From NCBI GenBank assembly GCA_046294265.1, contig JBKBKC010000003.1, forward strand, positions 62,001-126,000: DNA of 64,000 nt, in the 5' to 3' direction. The DNA is from JBKBKC01 sp046294265 (GTDB lineage: Bacteria > Pseudomonadota > Alphaproteobacteria > Rhodobacterales > Rhodobacteraceae). The notes under the pieces were generated by a model, which was not told where the DNA came from, ran no database searches, and worked only from the letters and a program-made list of their open reading frames with translations. The position numbers were made by a program, and so were the translations under genes. Below are positions 50,847 to 59,603 of this stretch, in pieces (position 1 is the stretch's first letter; each line of letters opens with the position of its first letter).

Positions 50847-51533
50847 ATGGCATCCTTGCGGAAAATCCTGCTGGTTGACGATGATGACGATCTGCGCGAG
50901 GCGCTGAGCGAACAACTGGTGATGACCGAGGACTTTGATGTTTTCGAGGCCGCCAGCGGTGCCGAGGGCATGGAGAAGGCCAAAGTGGCGCTTTATGACC
51001 TCGTGATCCTCGATGTGGGCCTGCCCGACACCGACGGGCGCGAGCTCTGCCGCCGGATGCGCAAGGCGGGGGTGAAATGCCCGATCCTGATGCTGACGGG
51101 GCATGATTCGGATGCCGACACGATTCTGGGCCTCGATGCTGGGGCCAATGATTATGTGACCAAGCCGTTCAAGTTTCCGGTCCTGCTGGCCCGCATCCGC
51201 GCGCAATTGCGCCAGCACGAACAGTCGGAGGACGCGATCTTTACCCTTGGCCCCTATACGTTCAAGCCCGCCCAGAAGATGCTGCTGGACGAGAAGGAGC
51301 GGAAGATCCGGCTGACGGAGAAAGAGACCAACATCCTGAAATTCCTGTATCGAGCGCAGTCCGGCGTGGTGCAGCGCGATGTGCTGCTGCACGAGGTCTG
51401 GGGCTACAACGCGGGGGTGACGACGCATACGCTGGAGACCCACATCTACCGCCTGCGTCAGAAGATCGAGCCTGATCCCTCGAACGCGCGTCTGCTGGTG
51501 ACCGAGCAGGGGGGTTACCGATTGGTCGCATAG
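50847..51533 (+). CDS. OmpR-family response regulator (CenR-like)
   Basis: A 228-residue two-component regulator. The receiver has an acidic pocket in ILLVDDDDDLREAL, the phospho-acceptor Asp in LVILDVGLPDTDGRELC, and the Lys in DYVTKPFKFPVLLARI. The winged-helix output domain ends with LETHIYRLRQKIE and LLVTEQGGYRLVA. No sensor kinase is adjacent. The sequence resembles CenR of Caulobacter and Rhodobacter, an envelope regulator, from memory. GGAGG precedes ATG 50847. A strong terminator follows at 51646-51673. Confidence 0.9.
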   Translation: MASLRKILLVDDDDDLREALSEQLVMTEDFDVFEAASGAEGMEKAKVALYDLVILDVGLPDTDGRELCRRMRKAGVKCPILMLTGHDSDADTILGLDAGANDYVTKPFKFPVLLARIRAQLRQHEQSEDAIFTLGPYTFKPAQKMLLDEKERKIRLTEKETNILKFLYRAQSGVVQRDVLLHEVWGYNAGVTTHTLETHIYRLRQKIEPDPSNARLLVTEQGGYRLVA

Positions 51534-51645
51534 GGACAAATTGTTGCCCCAATCGGATGCAATAATCGGAATGGTAGGTTATTGTCAGGTAATCGGTTCC
51601 CCTGGTCGCGTCGGGGTCATGGCGCGGCACCTCCCTGTTGGACCT

Positions 51646-51673
51646 GGCCGGGCGGCGACGCCCGGCCTTTTTT
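51646..51673 (+). terminator. Rho-independent terminator
   Basis: Arms GGCCGGGCG (51646-51654) and CGCCCGGCC (51659-51667) with loop GCGA, followed by six T. It lies 113 bp after the response-regulator stop, so it ends that transcript or a short RNA encoded in the gap. Confidence 0.85.
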
Positions 51674-51734
51674 GTCGCCTTGAGGCGGCGGGCCGAGGAC
51701 CCTAGGGTATAGCGGCACCTGCGGAGCCTGTTCG

Positions 51735-52529
51735 ATGCCCTTCACCCTTGCCACCTGGAACATCAATTCCGTCCGCCTGCGCGAGGGGCTGGTGTCGCGT
51801 CTCTTGTCCGAGGAAGCGCCCGATGTGCTGTGCCTGCAGGAGTGCAAGACGCCGGTGGAGAAGTTCCCGCTGGAGGCGTTTGCGGGCCTTGGCTATGCGC
51901 ATGTCGTGATGCGGGGGCAGAAGGGATACAACGGCGTCGCGATCCTGAGCCGGTTGCCGCTGGAGGATGCGGGGTCGATGGATTTCGCCGGGATGGGCCA
52001 TGCGCGGCATGTGGCGGCGCGGTTGCCGGGGGGGGTGGTGGTGCACAACTGCTATGTCCCGGCGGGCGGCGACATTCCCGACCGCGAGGTGAACGTGAAG
52101 TTCGGGCAGAAGCTCGATTTCCTGACGCATCTGCGCGACTGGGCCCATGCCGAGCGGCCCCTGCGGGCGATCCTGGTGGGCGACCTGAACATCGCGCCGC
52201 GCGAGGACGATGTGTGGGACCACAGGGCGCTGTTGAAGATCGTGAGCCATACGCCCGTCGAGGTGGAACATCTGGGCGCCGCGCAGGAGGCGGGGGCCTG
52301 GGTGGACGTGACCCGGGCGGATATTCCGGCGGGGCGGCTGTATTCCTGGTGGTCCTACCGCGCGCCCGACTGGGACGCCGCCGACAAGGGGCGCAGGCTG
52401 GATCACATCTGGGCCACGCCCGACATTGCCGGGGCCGCGCATAGCAGCCGCATCCTGCGGGACGTGCGGGGATGGACGCAGCCCAGCGACCATGCGCCGG
52501 TCTTTGCGACCTTCGATCTGCAGGCGTGA
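51735..52529 (+). CDS. xthA: Exodeoxyribonuclease III
   Basis: A 264-residue AP endonuclease/3'-exonuclease of the ExoIII family for base-excision repair. The start FTLATWNINSVRLREG, the metal Glu in LCLQECKTPVEKFP, the segment VGDLNIAPREDDVWDH and the C-terminal RRLDHIWATPDIAG with WTQPSDHAPVFATFDL are all present. It stands alone on the plus strand, converging on the YggS-family gene. Confidence 0.95.
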   Translation: MPFTLATWNINSVRLREGLVSRLLSEEAPDVLCLQECKTPVEKFPLEAFAGLGYAHVVMRGQKGYNGVAILSRLPLEDAGSMDFAGMGHARHVAARLPGGVVVHNCYVPAGGDIPDREVNVKFGQKLDFLTHLRDWAHAERPLRAILVGDLNIAPREDDVWDHRALLKIVSHTPVEVEHLGAAQEAGAWVDVTRADIPAGRLYSWWSYRAPDWDAADKGRRLDHIWATPDIAGAAHSSRILRDVRGWTQPSDHAPVFATFDLQA

Positions 52530-52533
52530 GAAG

Positions 52534-52550
52534 TGTCCCACGGTGGGACA
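52534..52550. repeat. Perfect palindrome TGTCCCAC-G-GTGGGACA between convergent genes
   Basis: Two 8-base arms around one base, in the gap between xthA and the YggS-family gene, both of which end here. A related copy is at 6491-6507. There is no T-run, so ordinary termination is unlikely. Confidence 0.55.
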
Positions 52551-52602
52551 GTCGGTGGGATCAATGAAATCAGCGGGTTGACCCTGCCGCCTTAACCCTT
52601 TT

Positions 52603-53259
52603 TCAACCTTTGGCGCGCCTCGCCCCGAAGATCGCACTGCCAACGCGGACGTGGGTGGCACCGTGGGCTACCGCCGCCTCGAAATCGCCCGACATGCCCA
52701 TCGAGAGGCCCGCCACCCCGTTGCGCGCGGCTATGGCGGCAAGCTCGGCGAAATGCGGCGTGCTGTCCTGCCCGTCGGGGGGGATGCACATCAGGCCCAC
52801 CAGCGGCAGGTCCAGCGCCCGCACGGAGGCGATGAAGGCGTCGGCCTCGGCGGGGGCGATGCCGGCCTTCTGCGGCTCTGACCCGGTGTTGACCTGCACG
52901 AAAAGGTCGGGGCAGGCCCCCCGCTCCTGCGCCAGCCGCGCCAGACGGTCGGCCAGGCCGGGGCGGTCCAGCGTATGGATGGCGTCGAAAAGGTCCATCG
53001 CGGGTTTGGTCTTGTTCGATTGCAGCGGGCCGATCATGTGGACCCGCACGCCGGGATAGGCCGCGCGCCAGGCGGGCCATTTGGCCTGCGCCTCCTGCAC
53101 GTAATTCTCGCCATAGACGCGGTGCCCTTCCTCCAGCACGGCCTGCACCCGCTCGGGCGGTTGCACCTTGGACACCGCGATCAGGGTGACCGTGGCGGGA
53201 TCGCGGCCTGCGGCGGCGCAGGCGGCGGCAAGGCGGGACTGGATGTCGGGCAGGGGCAT
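52603..53259 (-). CDS. YggS family PLP-binding protein
   Basis: A 218-residue single-domain PLP protein of the YggS/PROSC family that buffers pyridoxal phosphate. The Lys for PLP is K31 in LIAVSKVQPPERV. Other hallmarks are YGENYVQEAQAKWP, HMIGPLQSNKTK and GLSMGMSGDFEAAVAHGAT. The start ATG 53259 is chosen to match the family N-terminus. It lies between xthA and the porins. Confidence 0.93.
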   Translation of the reverse strand: MPLPDIQSRLAAACAAAGRDPATVTLIAVSKVQPPERVQAVLEEGHRVYGENYVQEAQAKWPAWRAAYPGVRVHMIGPLQSNKTKPAMDLFDAIHTLDRPGLADRLARLAQERGACPDLFVQVNTGSEPQKAGIAPAEADAFIASVRALDLPLVGLMCIPPDGQDSTPHFAELAAIAARNGVAGLSMGMSGDFEAAVAHGATHVRVGSAIFGARRAKG

Positions 53260-53309
53260 GGGCGGGGCTCCGGTCAGCTTGCGCGGGACCCTAGGGCCCT
53301 GCTGCACAA

Positions 53310-53339
53310 ATGAAAAGGGCGGGCCAGATGGCCCGCCCT
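53310..53339 (-). terminator. Terminator after the downstream porin gene
   Basis: On the minus strand, arms AGGGCGGGCC and GGCCCGCCCT (53316-53339) with loop ATCT, followed by TTTCATT. It is placed 22 bp after the stop of the porin at 53362, which it should end. Confidence 0.8.
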
Positions 53340-53361
53340 GTCCGCCGCCCGATCCGATGGA

Positions 53362-54321
53362 TCAGAACGAGAAGTTGATGCCGAGGTCGGCGTAGGTCGT
53401 GGAGGAATGCGTGCGCTGCACGGTCCCGGCAAGGGTCGCGCCGCCGAGGTCATAGTCAAACCCGATGCCATAGGCGGTTTTCTTGGTCACGCCCGAGGCG
53501 TTCAGCGCCTTGCTGTCGATGTTGGACACGAAACCACCCAGACCGATGCCGTTGCCGACCGAGGTCTTGCCATAGAGCGTCACGTTGCGGCCCTGATCGA
53601 CGCCGCCGATCTTGCCATTGTCCACATAATGCAGGCCGACCGAAGTGGCGCCGTTGATCGCATATTCGCCGGTCAGCGCATAGACATCGTTGCCGCTGTT
53701 GAACCCGGCGTTGTTTGCATAGCCCACGCCAAAGCTGAACGGGCCCGCAACGTAGTCGAACGACACCGACAGCTCTTCGGCCTGGTTGGCCTTCGTGACC
53801 TGGTTCGGCGTGATGTATGACATCCGCGCGACCAGATCGCCGACCGTGTAGGCGACGAAAACGCCCATGCGGTTTTCCTGGCCGGTGTCGTAGGCGCGGC
53901 TCACATACCCGGCGTAGTCTGCGAAGGCATAGGAGCCTTGCGTCGTGCCAATGTAGCCCAGTTCGGAATTGTACAGCAGGCCGAGGTTGTCGAATGCCGC
54001 TTCCACGTTGCCGACTTGCACTTCAAGGCCGCCGGTCTTGGCAAAGATGCTGGCCATGTTCAGGGTCGAAGCAGTGCGACCTTCGCCGTCATGGTCACTC
54101 TGCAGGCGGATGCGGCCGCCGAGTTCCACGCCCGAATCAAGCTGCTTGGATGCGTCGAAGTTGAAGCGCAGGCGGGTGTTGACCTGGGTCTTGTTGATCC
54201 CAAAGCCCGGCTGGCTGTTATAGGTGATACCGGCCCAGGCGTTGCCGCCGACCTTGACCTCTGCTGCCGCAACACCGGTGGACAGGACGAGTGCCGTCGT
54301 GGCGAGAACAATCTTCTTCAT
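53362..54321 (-). CDS. Outer-membrane porin
   Basis: A 319-residue Gram-negative porin with a signal peptide ending AAA-EV. Features are alternating beta strands rich in Gly and aromatics, the N-terminal phrase VNTRLRFNFDASKQLDSGV, GGRIRLQSDHDGEG, and a terminal Phe (LGINFSF) that marks outer-membrane insertion. It resembles the Rhodobacter capsulatus type. The upstream porin gene is a close paralogue. Each has its own terminator, so they are separately expressed. Confidence 0.92.
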   Translation of the reverse strand: MKKIVLATTALVLSTGVAAAEVKVGGNAWAGITYNSQPGFGINKTQVNTRLRFNFDASKQLDSGVELGGRIRLQSDHDGEGRTASTLNMASIFAKTGGLEVQVGNVEAAFDNLGLLYNSELGYIGTTQGSYAFADYAGYVSRAYDTGQENRMGVFVAYTVGDLVARMSYITPNQVTKANQAEELSVSFDYVAGPFSFGVGYANNAGFNSGNDVYALTGEYAINGATSVGLHYVDNGKIGGVDQGRNVTLYGKTSVGNGIGLGGFVSNIDSKALNASGVTKKTAYGIGFDYDLGGATLAGTVQRTHSSTTYADLGINFSF

Positions 54322-54624
54322 TTTCGTTCCTCACGTTCATATCGCCGACCGGTCAGCGGCCGTGCCTTTGTCATGCTGTTGTCATTCGAGGGGCGGGAAG
54401 ATGCAATTCCTGTGACGCGATGCAGCGAAACACTGGGCCAGATGGTGCAACAGCGCAACATAGATGGGGTTGGGCCGGTGTCGCACGGGGGGGTGGCTGG
54501 TTGCTGCTGCGCGGAAAATGGGCGGGTGGCGAACAGGGGAAATGGTCTCGCACAGCCAGGGCAGCGCAAAAACGAAAAGAGCGGGCGCAGGGCCCGCTCT
54601 TTCCAAGTCGTGCTGACGTTCGGA
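54322..54624. other. Gap between the two porin genes
   Basis: This 303-bp gap holds the terminator of the upstream porin gene near 54568-54600 and must hold the promoter of the downstream one. I see no convincing gene or small RNA in it. Confidence 0.5.
54568..54600 (-). terminator. Terminator after the upstream porin gene
   Basis: On the minus strand, arms AGAGCGGGC and GCCCGCTCT with loop CCTGC, followed by TTTCGTTTTT. It is 24 bp after the stop of the porin at 54625. Confidence 0.85.
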
Positions 54625-55638
54625 TCAGAACGCGAAGTTGATACCCAGGTCGGCGTAGGTCGCCTTGGTGTGGGTCCGCTGGATCGTGCCGGCCAGCGTA
54701 GCGCCGCCGAGGTCATAGCTCGCGCCGATCCCATAAGCGGTTTTCTGCGACACGTTCAGAGCGGTCAGAGCCTTGCTGTCCACGTTCGAGATGAACGCGC
54801 CGAGGCCGATACCGCCCGAAAGCGTGGTGTTTCCGTACAGAACCACCGTGCGGCCACGATCCGCGCCCGGCGCAACGGTGGCGAGCGTCGAGTTCTTGCC
54901 GTTGTCCATGTACTGCAGACCGACGCGGGTCGTGCTGTTGATGGCATATTCACCGTAGATGATGAACACGTCGTTGTTCTTCACGAAGTTGCCGTTGTTG
55001 GCATAGCCGACGCCGACTGCGAACGGGCCCGACTTGTAGTCGAAAGACAGCGCCAGTTCTTCGTCGAACGCACCCGATACGGCGGTCTTGGAGACCTGGT
55101 TCGGGGTGATGTACGAGGCGCGGGCCACGATGTCGCCCACCGTGTAGGCGACATAGACGCCCATGCGGTCGGCCTGGTTCGGCGTGCCGGTGGCGTTGCC
55201 GGTCGAGTAGGCGCGGCTCTGGTAGCCGGCATACTGCATGTTGCCCTTGCCGCCCTGGATCGTGCCGATGTAGCCAAGCTCGCCACGGCCGATCAGCGAC
55301 ATTGCGTCAACGGCGGCGGAGGAGTTACCAACCTCGACGCGCAGGCCGCCCGAGGTCGCATAGAGCTGCGCCATGTTCAGCGTCGCCGCCGTGCGGGAGT
55401 TGCTGTCATGGTCCGACTGAAGGCGGATGCGGCCGCCGAGCGTGACGCCCGAATCCAGCTGCTTGGAGGCGTCGATGTTGAAGCGCAGGCGGGTGTTCAC
55501 GCGGGTCTTGGTGGTGGCGACCGCGGGGTTCGAGTTGTACTGGATACCGGCGTAGGACGTGCCGCCGATCTTGAAGTCAGCAGCCGCGACGCCGGCGGAC
55601 AGAGCCAGCGCGGTGGTCGCGAAGAGTACCTTTTTCAT
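54625..55638 (-). CDS. Outer-membrane porin (paralogue)
   Basis: A 337-residue porin with a signal peptide ending AAA-DF. It shares long stretches with the porin 303 bp downstream, such as VNTRLRFNIDASKQLDSGV and GGRIRLQSDHDSNSR, and ends in LGINFAF. It differs in loop segments, which may alter selectivity. AGGGAAAAC precedes ATG 55638; a Met four codons earlier is possible. The pair arose by duplication. Confidence 0.92.
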   Translation of the reverse strand: MKKVLFATTALALSAGVAAADFKIGGTSYAGIQYNSNPAVATTKTRVNTRLRFNIDASKQLDSGVTLGGRIRLQSDHDSNSRTAATLNMAQLYATSGGLRVEVGNSSAAVDAMSLIGRGELGYIGTIQGGKGNMQYAGYQSRAYSTGNATGTPNQADRMGVYVAYTVGDIVARASYITPNQVSKTAVSGAFDEELALSFDYKSGPFAVGVGYANNGNFVKNNDVFIIYGEYAINSTTRVGLQYMDNGKNSTLATVAPGADRGRTVVLYGNTTLSGGIGLGAFISNVDSKALTALNVSQKTAYGIGASYDLGGATLAGTIQRTHTKATYADLGINFAF

Positions 55639-55918
55639 GTTTTCCCTCATGCTTCGAAAGGTGCACCCAACCCTGTGAAAGTCAGGCCAGGAATGAGTGG
55701 TGTTTCATCCCGTGGCCGCTTGTTTGCAAGCCGACACCGCCGCGCCCGGAAAAACCCCGCCTTGTTGGTGCAGCGGCGCAACACCATGTTTCCGCCTTCT
55801 CGCGGCCGCGTCGCTGTCATGGCCGCGCCACGCACCCGCCGCGATGTGCCGGGACGGCTTGTCACCTCATTGGTCGCGCGCTAGACAGGCGGACACGTCG
55901 GAAATGCGGGGTTGCAGG

Positions 55919-56425
55919 ATGGAAATTGGACGCGCCGGGCGCCTTGCCGTTGTGGCCCTGCTGCTGATTCCGCTGGCGGCCTGCGGCCGAGGCGACCCGG
56001 AACGGGGCCTGTTCGGCCTGAAGCGCCAGCAGGCAGAGGCGAACCCCGAGGATATCCGCGACCGTGCGCGGACGGGGGGGACGACCCTGTCGGACCTGTT
56101 CCGCAACAGCGCCAACCCGAACATCACGGTGAACGTCAACAAATACCTGTGGCGTGCGTCGCTCGATGTGCTGAACTTCCTGCCGATCGAGGCGGTGGAC
56201 CCGTTTACCGGGGTGATCGTCACCGGATACGGCACGCCGCCGGGCGGCGGGCGGGCCTATCGCGCGACGGTCTATGTGCAGGACCCGGCGCTGGATGCGC
56301 GGTCGCTGCGCGTGGCGCTGCAGGTGCGCGGCGGCGGCGCCGTTGGACGCGAGACGGCGCGGGCGGTGGAGGATGCGATCCTGACCCGCGCGCGGCAGCT
56401 GCGGCGGCAGGATTCGCGCCTGTAA
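55919..56425 (+). CDS. DUF3576 lipoprotein
   Basis: A 168-residue lipoprotein with the lipobox LIPLAACGR. The conserved body includes DLFRNSANPNITVNVNKYLW, followed by RASLDVLNFLPIEAVDPFTG and VIVTGYGTPPGGGRAYRATV, as in DUF3576 proteins. Function is unknown. It lies just ahead of leuS-lptE-holA, an order common in Rhodobacteraceae, which hints at envelope biogenesis. ATG 55919 is used; ATG 55904 is possible. Confidence 0.85.
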   Translation: MEIGRAGRLAVVALLLIPLAACGRGDPERGLFGLKRQQAEANPEDIRDRARTGGTTLSDLFRNSANPNITVNVNKYLWRASLDVLNFLPIEAVDPFTGVIVTGYGTPPGGGRAYRATVYVQDPALDARSLRVALQVRGGGAVGRETARAVEDAILTRARQLRRQDSRL

Positions 56426-56443
56426 AGGACGCGCGGCGGCGCG

Positions 56444-56493
56444 GCCGGGGACCAGCCCCCGAACCTCCGGGATATTTGTGCCATCGGGAAAGG
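56444..56493 (+). repeat. Dispersed intergenic hairpin element
   Basis: Hairpin CCGGGG...CCCCCG, then AACCTCCGGGATATTTGTGC and an A-rich tail GGGAAAGG. It shares the GGGATATTT core with the copies at 32974, 44377 and 61094. It lies between the DUF3576 gene and leuS. Confidence 0.6.
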
Positions 56494-56563
56494 GGATGGG
56501 CTGGACCCTGCGGGGCGCCCGGTGCTATCCCCGCGCGGACCCTGTTGAGTAAGGACGCATTCG

Positions 56564-59119
56564 ATGTCGCGCTACGATCCCGCCACAAGCGAAGCGAAAT
56601 GGCAGGCCGCATGGGAGGCCGAGGGGGTATTCGTGGCGAAGGCCGACCCCGCGCGGCCGAAGTATTATGTGCTGGAGATGTTTCCCTATCCGTCGGGGCG
56701 CATCCACATGGGGCATGTGCGCAACTACACGATGGGCGATGTGGTGGCGCGATTCAAGGCGGCGCAGGGGTATAGCGTGCTGCATCCGATGGGCTGGGAC
56801 GCCTTCGGGATGCCCGCCGAGAATGCCGCGATGGAGCGGGGCGGGCATCCGCGTGACTGGACCTATGGCAACATCGCCGACATGCGCGGGCAGATGAAGC
56901 CCTTGGGCCTCAGCATCGACTGGAGCCGCGAGTTCGCCACCTGCGACCCGGAGTATTACGGACAGCAGCAGGCGCTGTTTCTGGACATGCTGGCGGCGGG
57001 GCTGGTCTATCGCAAGGCGGCGGTCGTCAACTGGGATCCGGTGGACATGACCGTGCTGGCCAACGAGCAGGTGATCGAGGGCAAGGGCTGGCGGTCCGGG
57101 GCGGCGGTGGAGCGGCGGGAGCTCACGCAGTGGTTTTTCCGCATCTCGGCGTATTCGGAAGAGTTGCTGGTTGCTTTGGATGGCCTTTCGCGCTGGCCCG
57201 AGAAGGTGCGCGTGATGCAGGCCAACTGGATCGGGAAATCGCGGGGCCTGCAGTTCGGGTTCGACACGGTGGGGGCGCCCGAGGGGTTCGGGCGGCTGGA
57301 GGTCTATACCACGCGGCCCGACACGCTGATGGGGGCGAGTTTCGCCGCGATCAGCCCGGATCATCCCTTGGCCAAGGCGCTAGTGGGCGACCCGGCGGTG
57401 GCGGCCTTTGTGGCCGAATGCCGGCGGGGCGGCACCAGTGCCGAAGAGATCGAGACGGCGGAGAAGATTGGCTATGACACCGGCATCCGGGTGCGCCATC
57501 CGCTCGACCCGGCGTGGGAACTGCCGGTCTGGATCGCCAACTTCATCCTGATGGACTATGGCACGGGGGCGATCTTTGGCGTGCCCGCGCATGACCAGCG
57601 GGATTTCGACTTTGCCACGAAATATGGCCTGCCGATCCCGGCGGTCTTTGTGGCGCCGGGGGCCGAGGAGGCGCCGCTGCGCGAGGCCTTCGTGCCCGCG
57701 AAATCGGAAGCGGTGCGGTATGTGCGCGGTTTTGGCGACGTGGCGGGCACGATGACCGGCGAGGCGGCGATCGCCGCGGCCATCGCCCATGCCGAGGCGC
57801 AGGGATTTGGCGAGGGGGTCACCAAGTTCCGCCTGCGCGACTGGGGGCTGAGCCGTCAGCGATACTGGGGCTGTCCTATCCCGGTGGTGCATTGCCCGGC
57901 CTGCGGCGTGGTGCCCGAGCGCAAGGAAAACCTGCCCATCGCGCTGCCCTATGACGTGAGCTTCGACATTCCGGGCAACCCGCTGGACCGGCACCCGACA
58001 TGGCGCGACTGTGCCTGCCCGGCCTGTGGTGGGCCTGCACGGCGCGAGACGGACACGATGGATACCTTCGTCGATTCGTCCTGGTATTTCGCGCGCTTCA
58101 CCGCGCCCCATGCTACCACCCCCACCGACATGGCCGAGGCCGGATACTGGATGAACGTGGACCAGTATATCGGCGGGGTGGAGCACGCGATCCTGCACCT
58201 CTTGTATTCGCGGTTCTTCGCGCGGGCGATGGTGCGGACCGGGCATCTGCCCGCCACCGCTGCCGAGCCCTTCGATGCGCTGTTCACGCAAGGCATGGTG
58301 ACGCATGAGATCTATCAGACCCGCGATGCGGCGGGCCGTGCGGTCTATCACCTGCCCGAGGATGTGGTGCGCGCGGACACCGGGGCGACGTTGCGCGACG
58401 GCAGGGCGGTGGAGGTGATCCCGTCGGCCAAGATGTCGAAATCCAAGAAGAATGTCGTCGATCCGATGAACATCATCGCGGCCTTTGGCGCCGATACCGC
58501 GCGGTGGTTCGTGATGTCGGACAGCCCGCCCGAGCGGGATGTGGAATGGACGGCCAGCGGGGCGGAGGCCGCGGCGAAGTATCTGGGCCGGGTCTGGCGG
58601 CTGGCGCATGAGGCATCGACCGCGCAGGGGCCGGAGACCGGAGCCGAGGGGGCGCTGGCGCGGGCCACGGCGCGGGCGATCGGGGATGTGACGGCGGGCA
58701 TCGAGGGCTTTGCCTTCAACAAGGCGGTGGCGGCCCTTTACACCTTTGCCAACGCCGTGGCGCGGTCGGATGCGGGGCCTGCGGCCAAGCGGCAGGCGCT
58801 GCGGGTGATGGCGGTGCTGATGGCGCCCATGGTGCCGCATCTGGCCGAGGATGTCTGGGCCATGCTGGGGGGCGAGGGATTGGTGGTGCGGGCGGCCTGG
58901 CCCGTGGCCGATCCCGCGCTGCTGGTCGAGGATGAGATCGTGCTGCCGGTGCAGATCAACGGCAAGCGGCGGGCCGAGATCCGCGTGCCGCGCGACATGG
59001 ATGCGGCGGGGGTGGAGGCGGTGGCGATGGGCGACGCCGAGGTGATCCGGTTCCTTGCGGGCCAGCCGGTGAAAAAGCTGATCGTCGTGCCGGGGCGTAT
59101 CGTCAATGTCGTGGTGTGA
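56564..59119 (+). CDS. leuS: Leucyl-tRNA synthetase
   Basis: An 851-residue class I synthetase that charges tRNA-Leu. The HIGH motif is HMGH at 48-51 in FPYPSGRIHMGHVRNY, and KMSKS is at 623-627. The CP1 editing domain is present with a LYTTRPDTLMGASF-like motif (VYTTRPDTLMG). A Zn-like Cys cluster occurs around VHCPACGVVPE. Length fits bacterial LeuRS. It overlaps lptE by 14 bp and starts the leuS-lptE-holA-fRMsr operon. Confidence 0.98.
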   Translation: MSRYDPATSEAKWQAAWEAEGVFVAKADPARPKYYVLEMFPYPSGRIHMGHVRNYTMGDVVARFKAAQGYSVLHPMGWDAFGMPAENAAMERGGHPRDWTYGNIADMRGQMKPLGLSIDWSREFATCDPEYYGQQQALFLDMLAAGLVYRKAAVVNWDPVDMTVLANEQVIEGKGWRSGAAVERRELTQWFFRISAYSEELLVALDGLSRWPEKVRVMQANWIGKSRGLQFGFDTVGAPEGFGRLEVYTTRPDTLMGASFAAISPDHPLAKALVGDPAVAAFVAECRRGGTSAEEIETAEKIGYDTGIRVRHPLDPAWELPVWIANFILMDYGTGAIFGVPAHDQRDFDFATKYGLPIPAVFVAPGAEEAPLREAFVPAKSEAVRYVRGFGDVAGTMTGEAAIAAAIAHAEAQGFGEGVTKFRLRDWGLSRQRYWGCPIPVVHCPACGVVPERKENLPIALPYDVSFDIPGNPLDRHPTWRDCACPACGGPARRETDTMDTFVDSSWYFARFTAPHATTPTDMAEAGYWMNVDQYIGGVEHAILHLLYSRFFARAMVRTGHLPATAAEPFDALFTQGMVTHEIYQTRDAAGRAVYHLPEDVVRADTGATLRDGRAVEVIPSAKMSKSKKNVVDPMNIIAAFGADTARWFVMSDSPPERDVEWTASGAEAAAKYLGRVWRLAHEASTAQGPETGAEGALARATARAIGDVTAGIEGFAFNKAVAALYTFANAVARSDAGPAAKRQALRVMAVLMAPMVPHLAEDVWAMLGGEGLVVRAAWPVADPALLVEDEIVLPVQINGKRRAEIRVPRDMDAAGVEAVAMGDAEVIRFLAGQPVKKLIVVPGRIVNVVV

Positions 59120-59603
59120 CCGGCGCAGGGTGCTTTTGGGGCTGGCGGCCCTTGCGGGCTGCGGGTTCACGGCGGCCTATGGGCCGGGAGGGGGCGCGGC
59201 GGCGCTGGCGGGGCGGATCGCCACGGCAGAGCCCACCGACAAGCGCAGTTTCGATCTGGTGTCGCGGCTGGAGGAACGGCTGGGCCGTCCGCGCGCCCCG
59301 CTGTTCCGGCTGGACTATACCATCCGCACCAATCCCCTGGGCGTGGGCATTTCGCCCGAGGGGGCGGTCACGCGCTATACGCTGACGGGCAGCGCGGACT
59401 GGCGGCTGGTCGAGGCCGATACCGGGGTGGAGCGGCTGTCGGGGCGGGCGGAGAGTTTCACCAGCTATTCCACCACCGGATCGACGGTGGCCGGGCAGGC
59501 GGCTGCGGACGATGCCGGGCTGCGGCTGATGCGCATTCTGGCCGACCAGATCGTGACGCGGCTGATCGCGGAGGCGCCGCGGCTGACCCGGGCCGTGCCG
59601 TGA
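59106..59603 (+). CDS. lptE: LPS assembly lipoprotein LptE
   Basis: A 165-residue lipoprotein that plugs the LptD channel in LPS export. The signal peptide ends at the lipobox ALAGCGF, and the N-terminal mature part is GFTAAYGPGGGAAALAG. The central TLTGSADWRLVEADTG and GRAESFTSYST stretches fit LptE. It overlaps the leuS stop by 14 bp and the holA GTG by 4 bp, so it depends on coupled translation. Confidence 0.9.
   Translation: MSWCDRRRVLLGLAALAGCGFTAAYGPGGGAAALAGRIATAEPTDKRSFDLVSRLEERLGRPRAPLFRLDYTIRTNPLGVGISPEGAVTRYTLTGSADWRLVEADTGVERLSGRAESFTSYSTTGSTVAGQAAADDAGLRLMRILADQIVTRLIAEAPRLTRAVP

Noticed and set aside
52534..52550. ParB-binding parS site
   Set aside because: It differs from TGTTTCACGTGAAACA at several positions and has an odd central base, and there are no par genes near.
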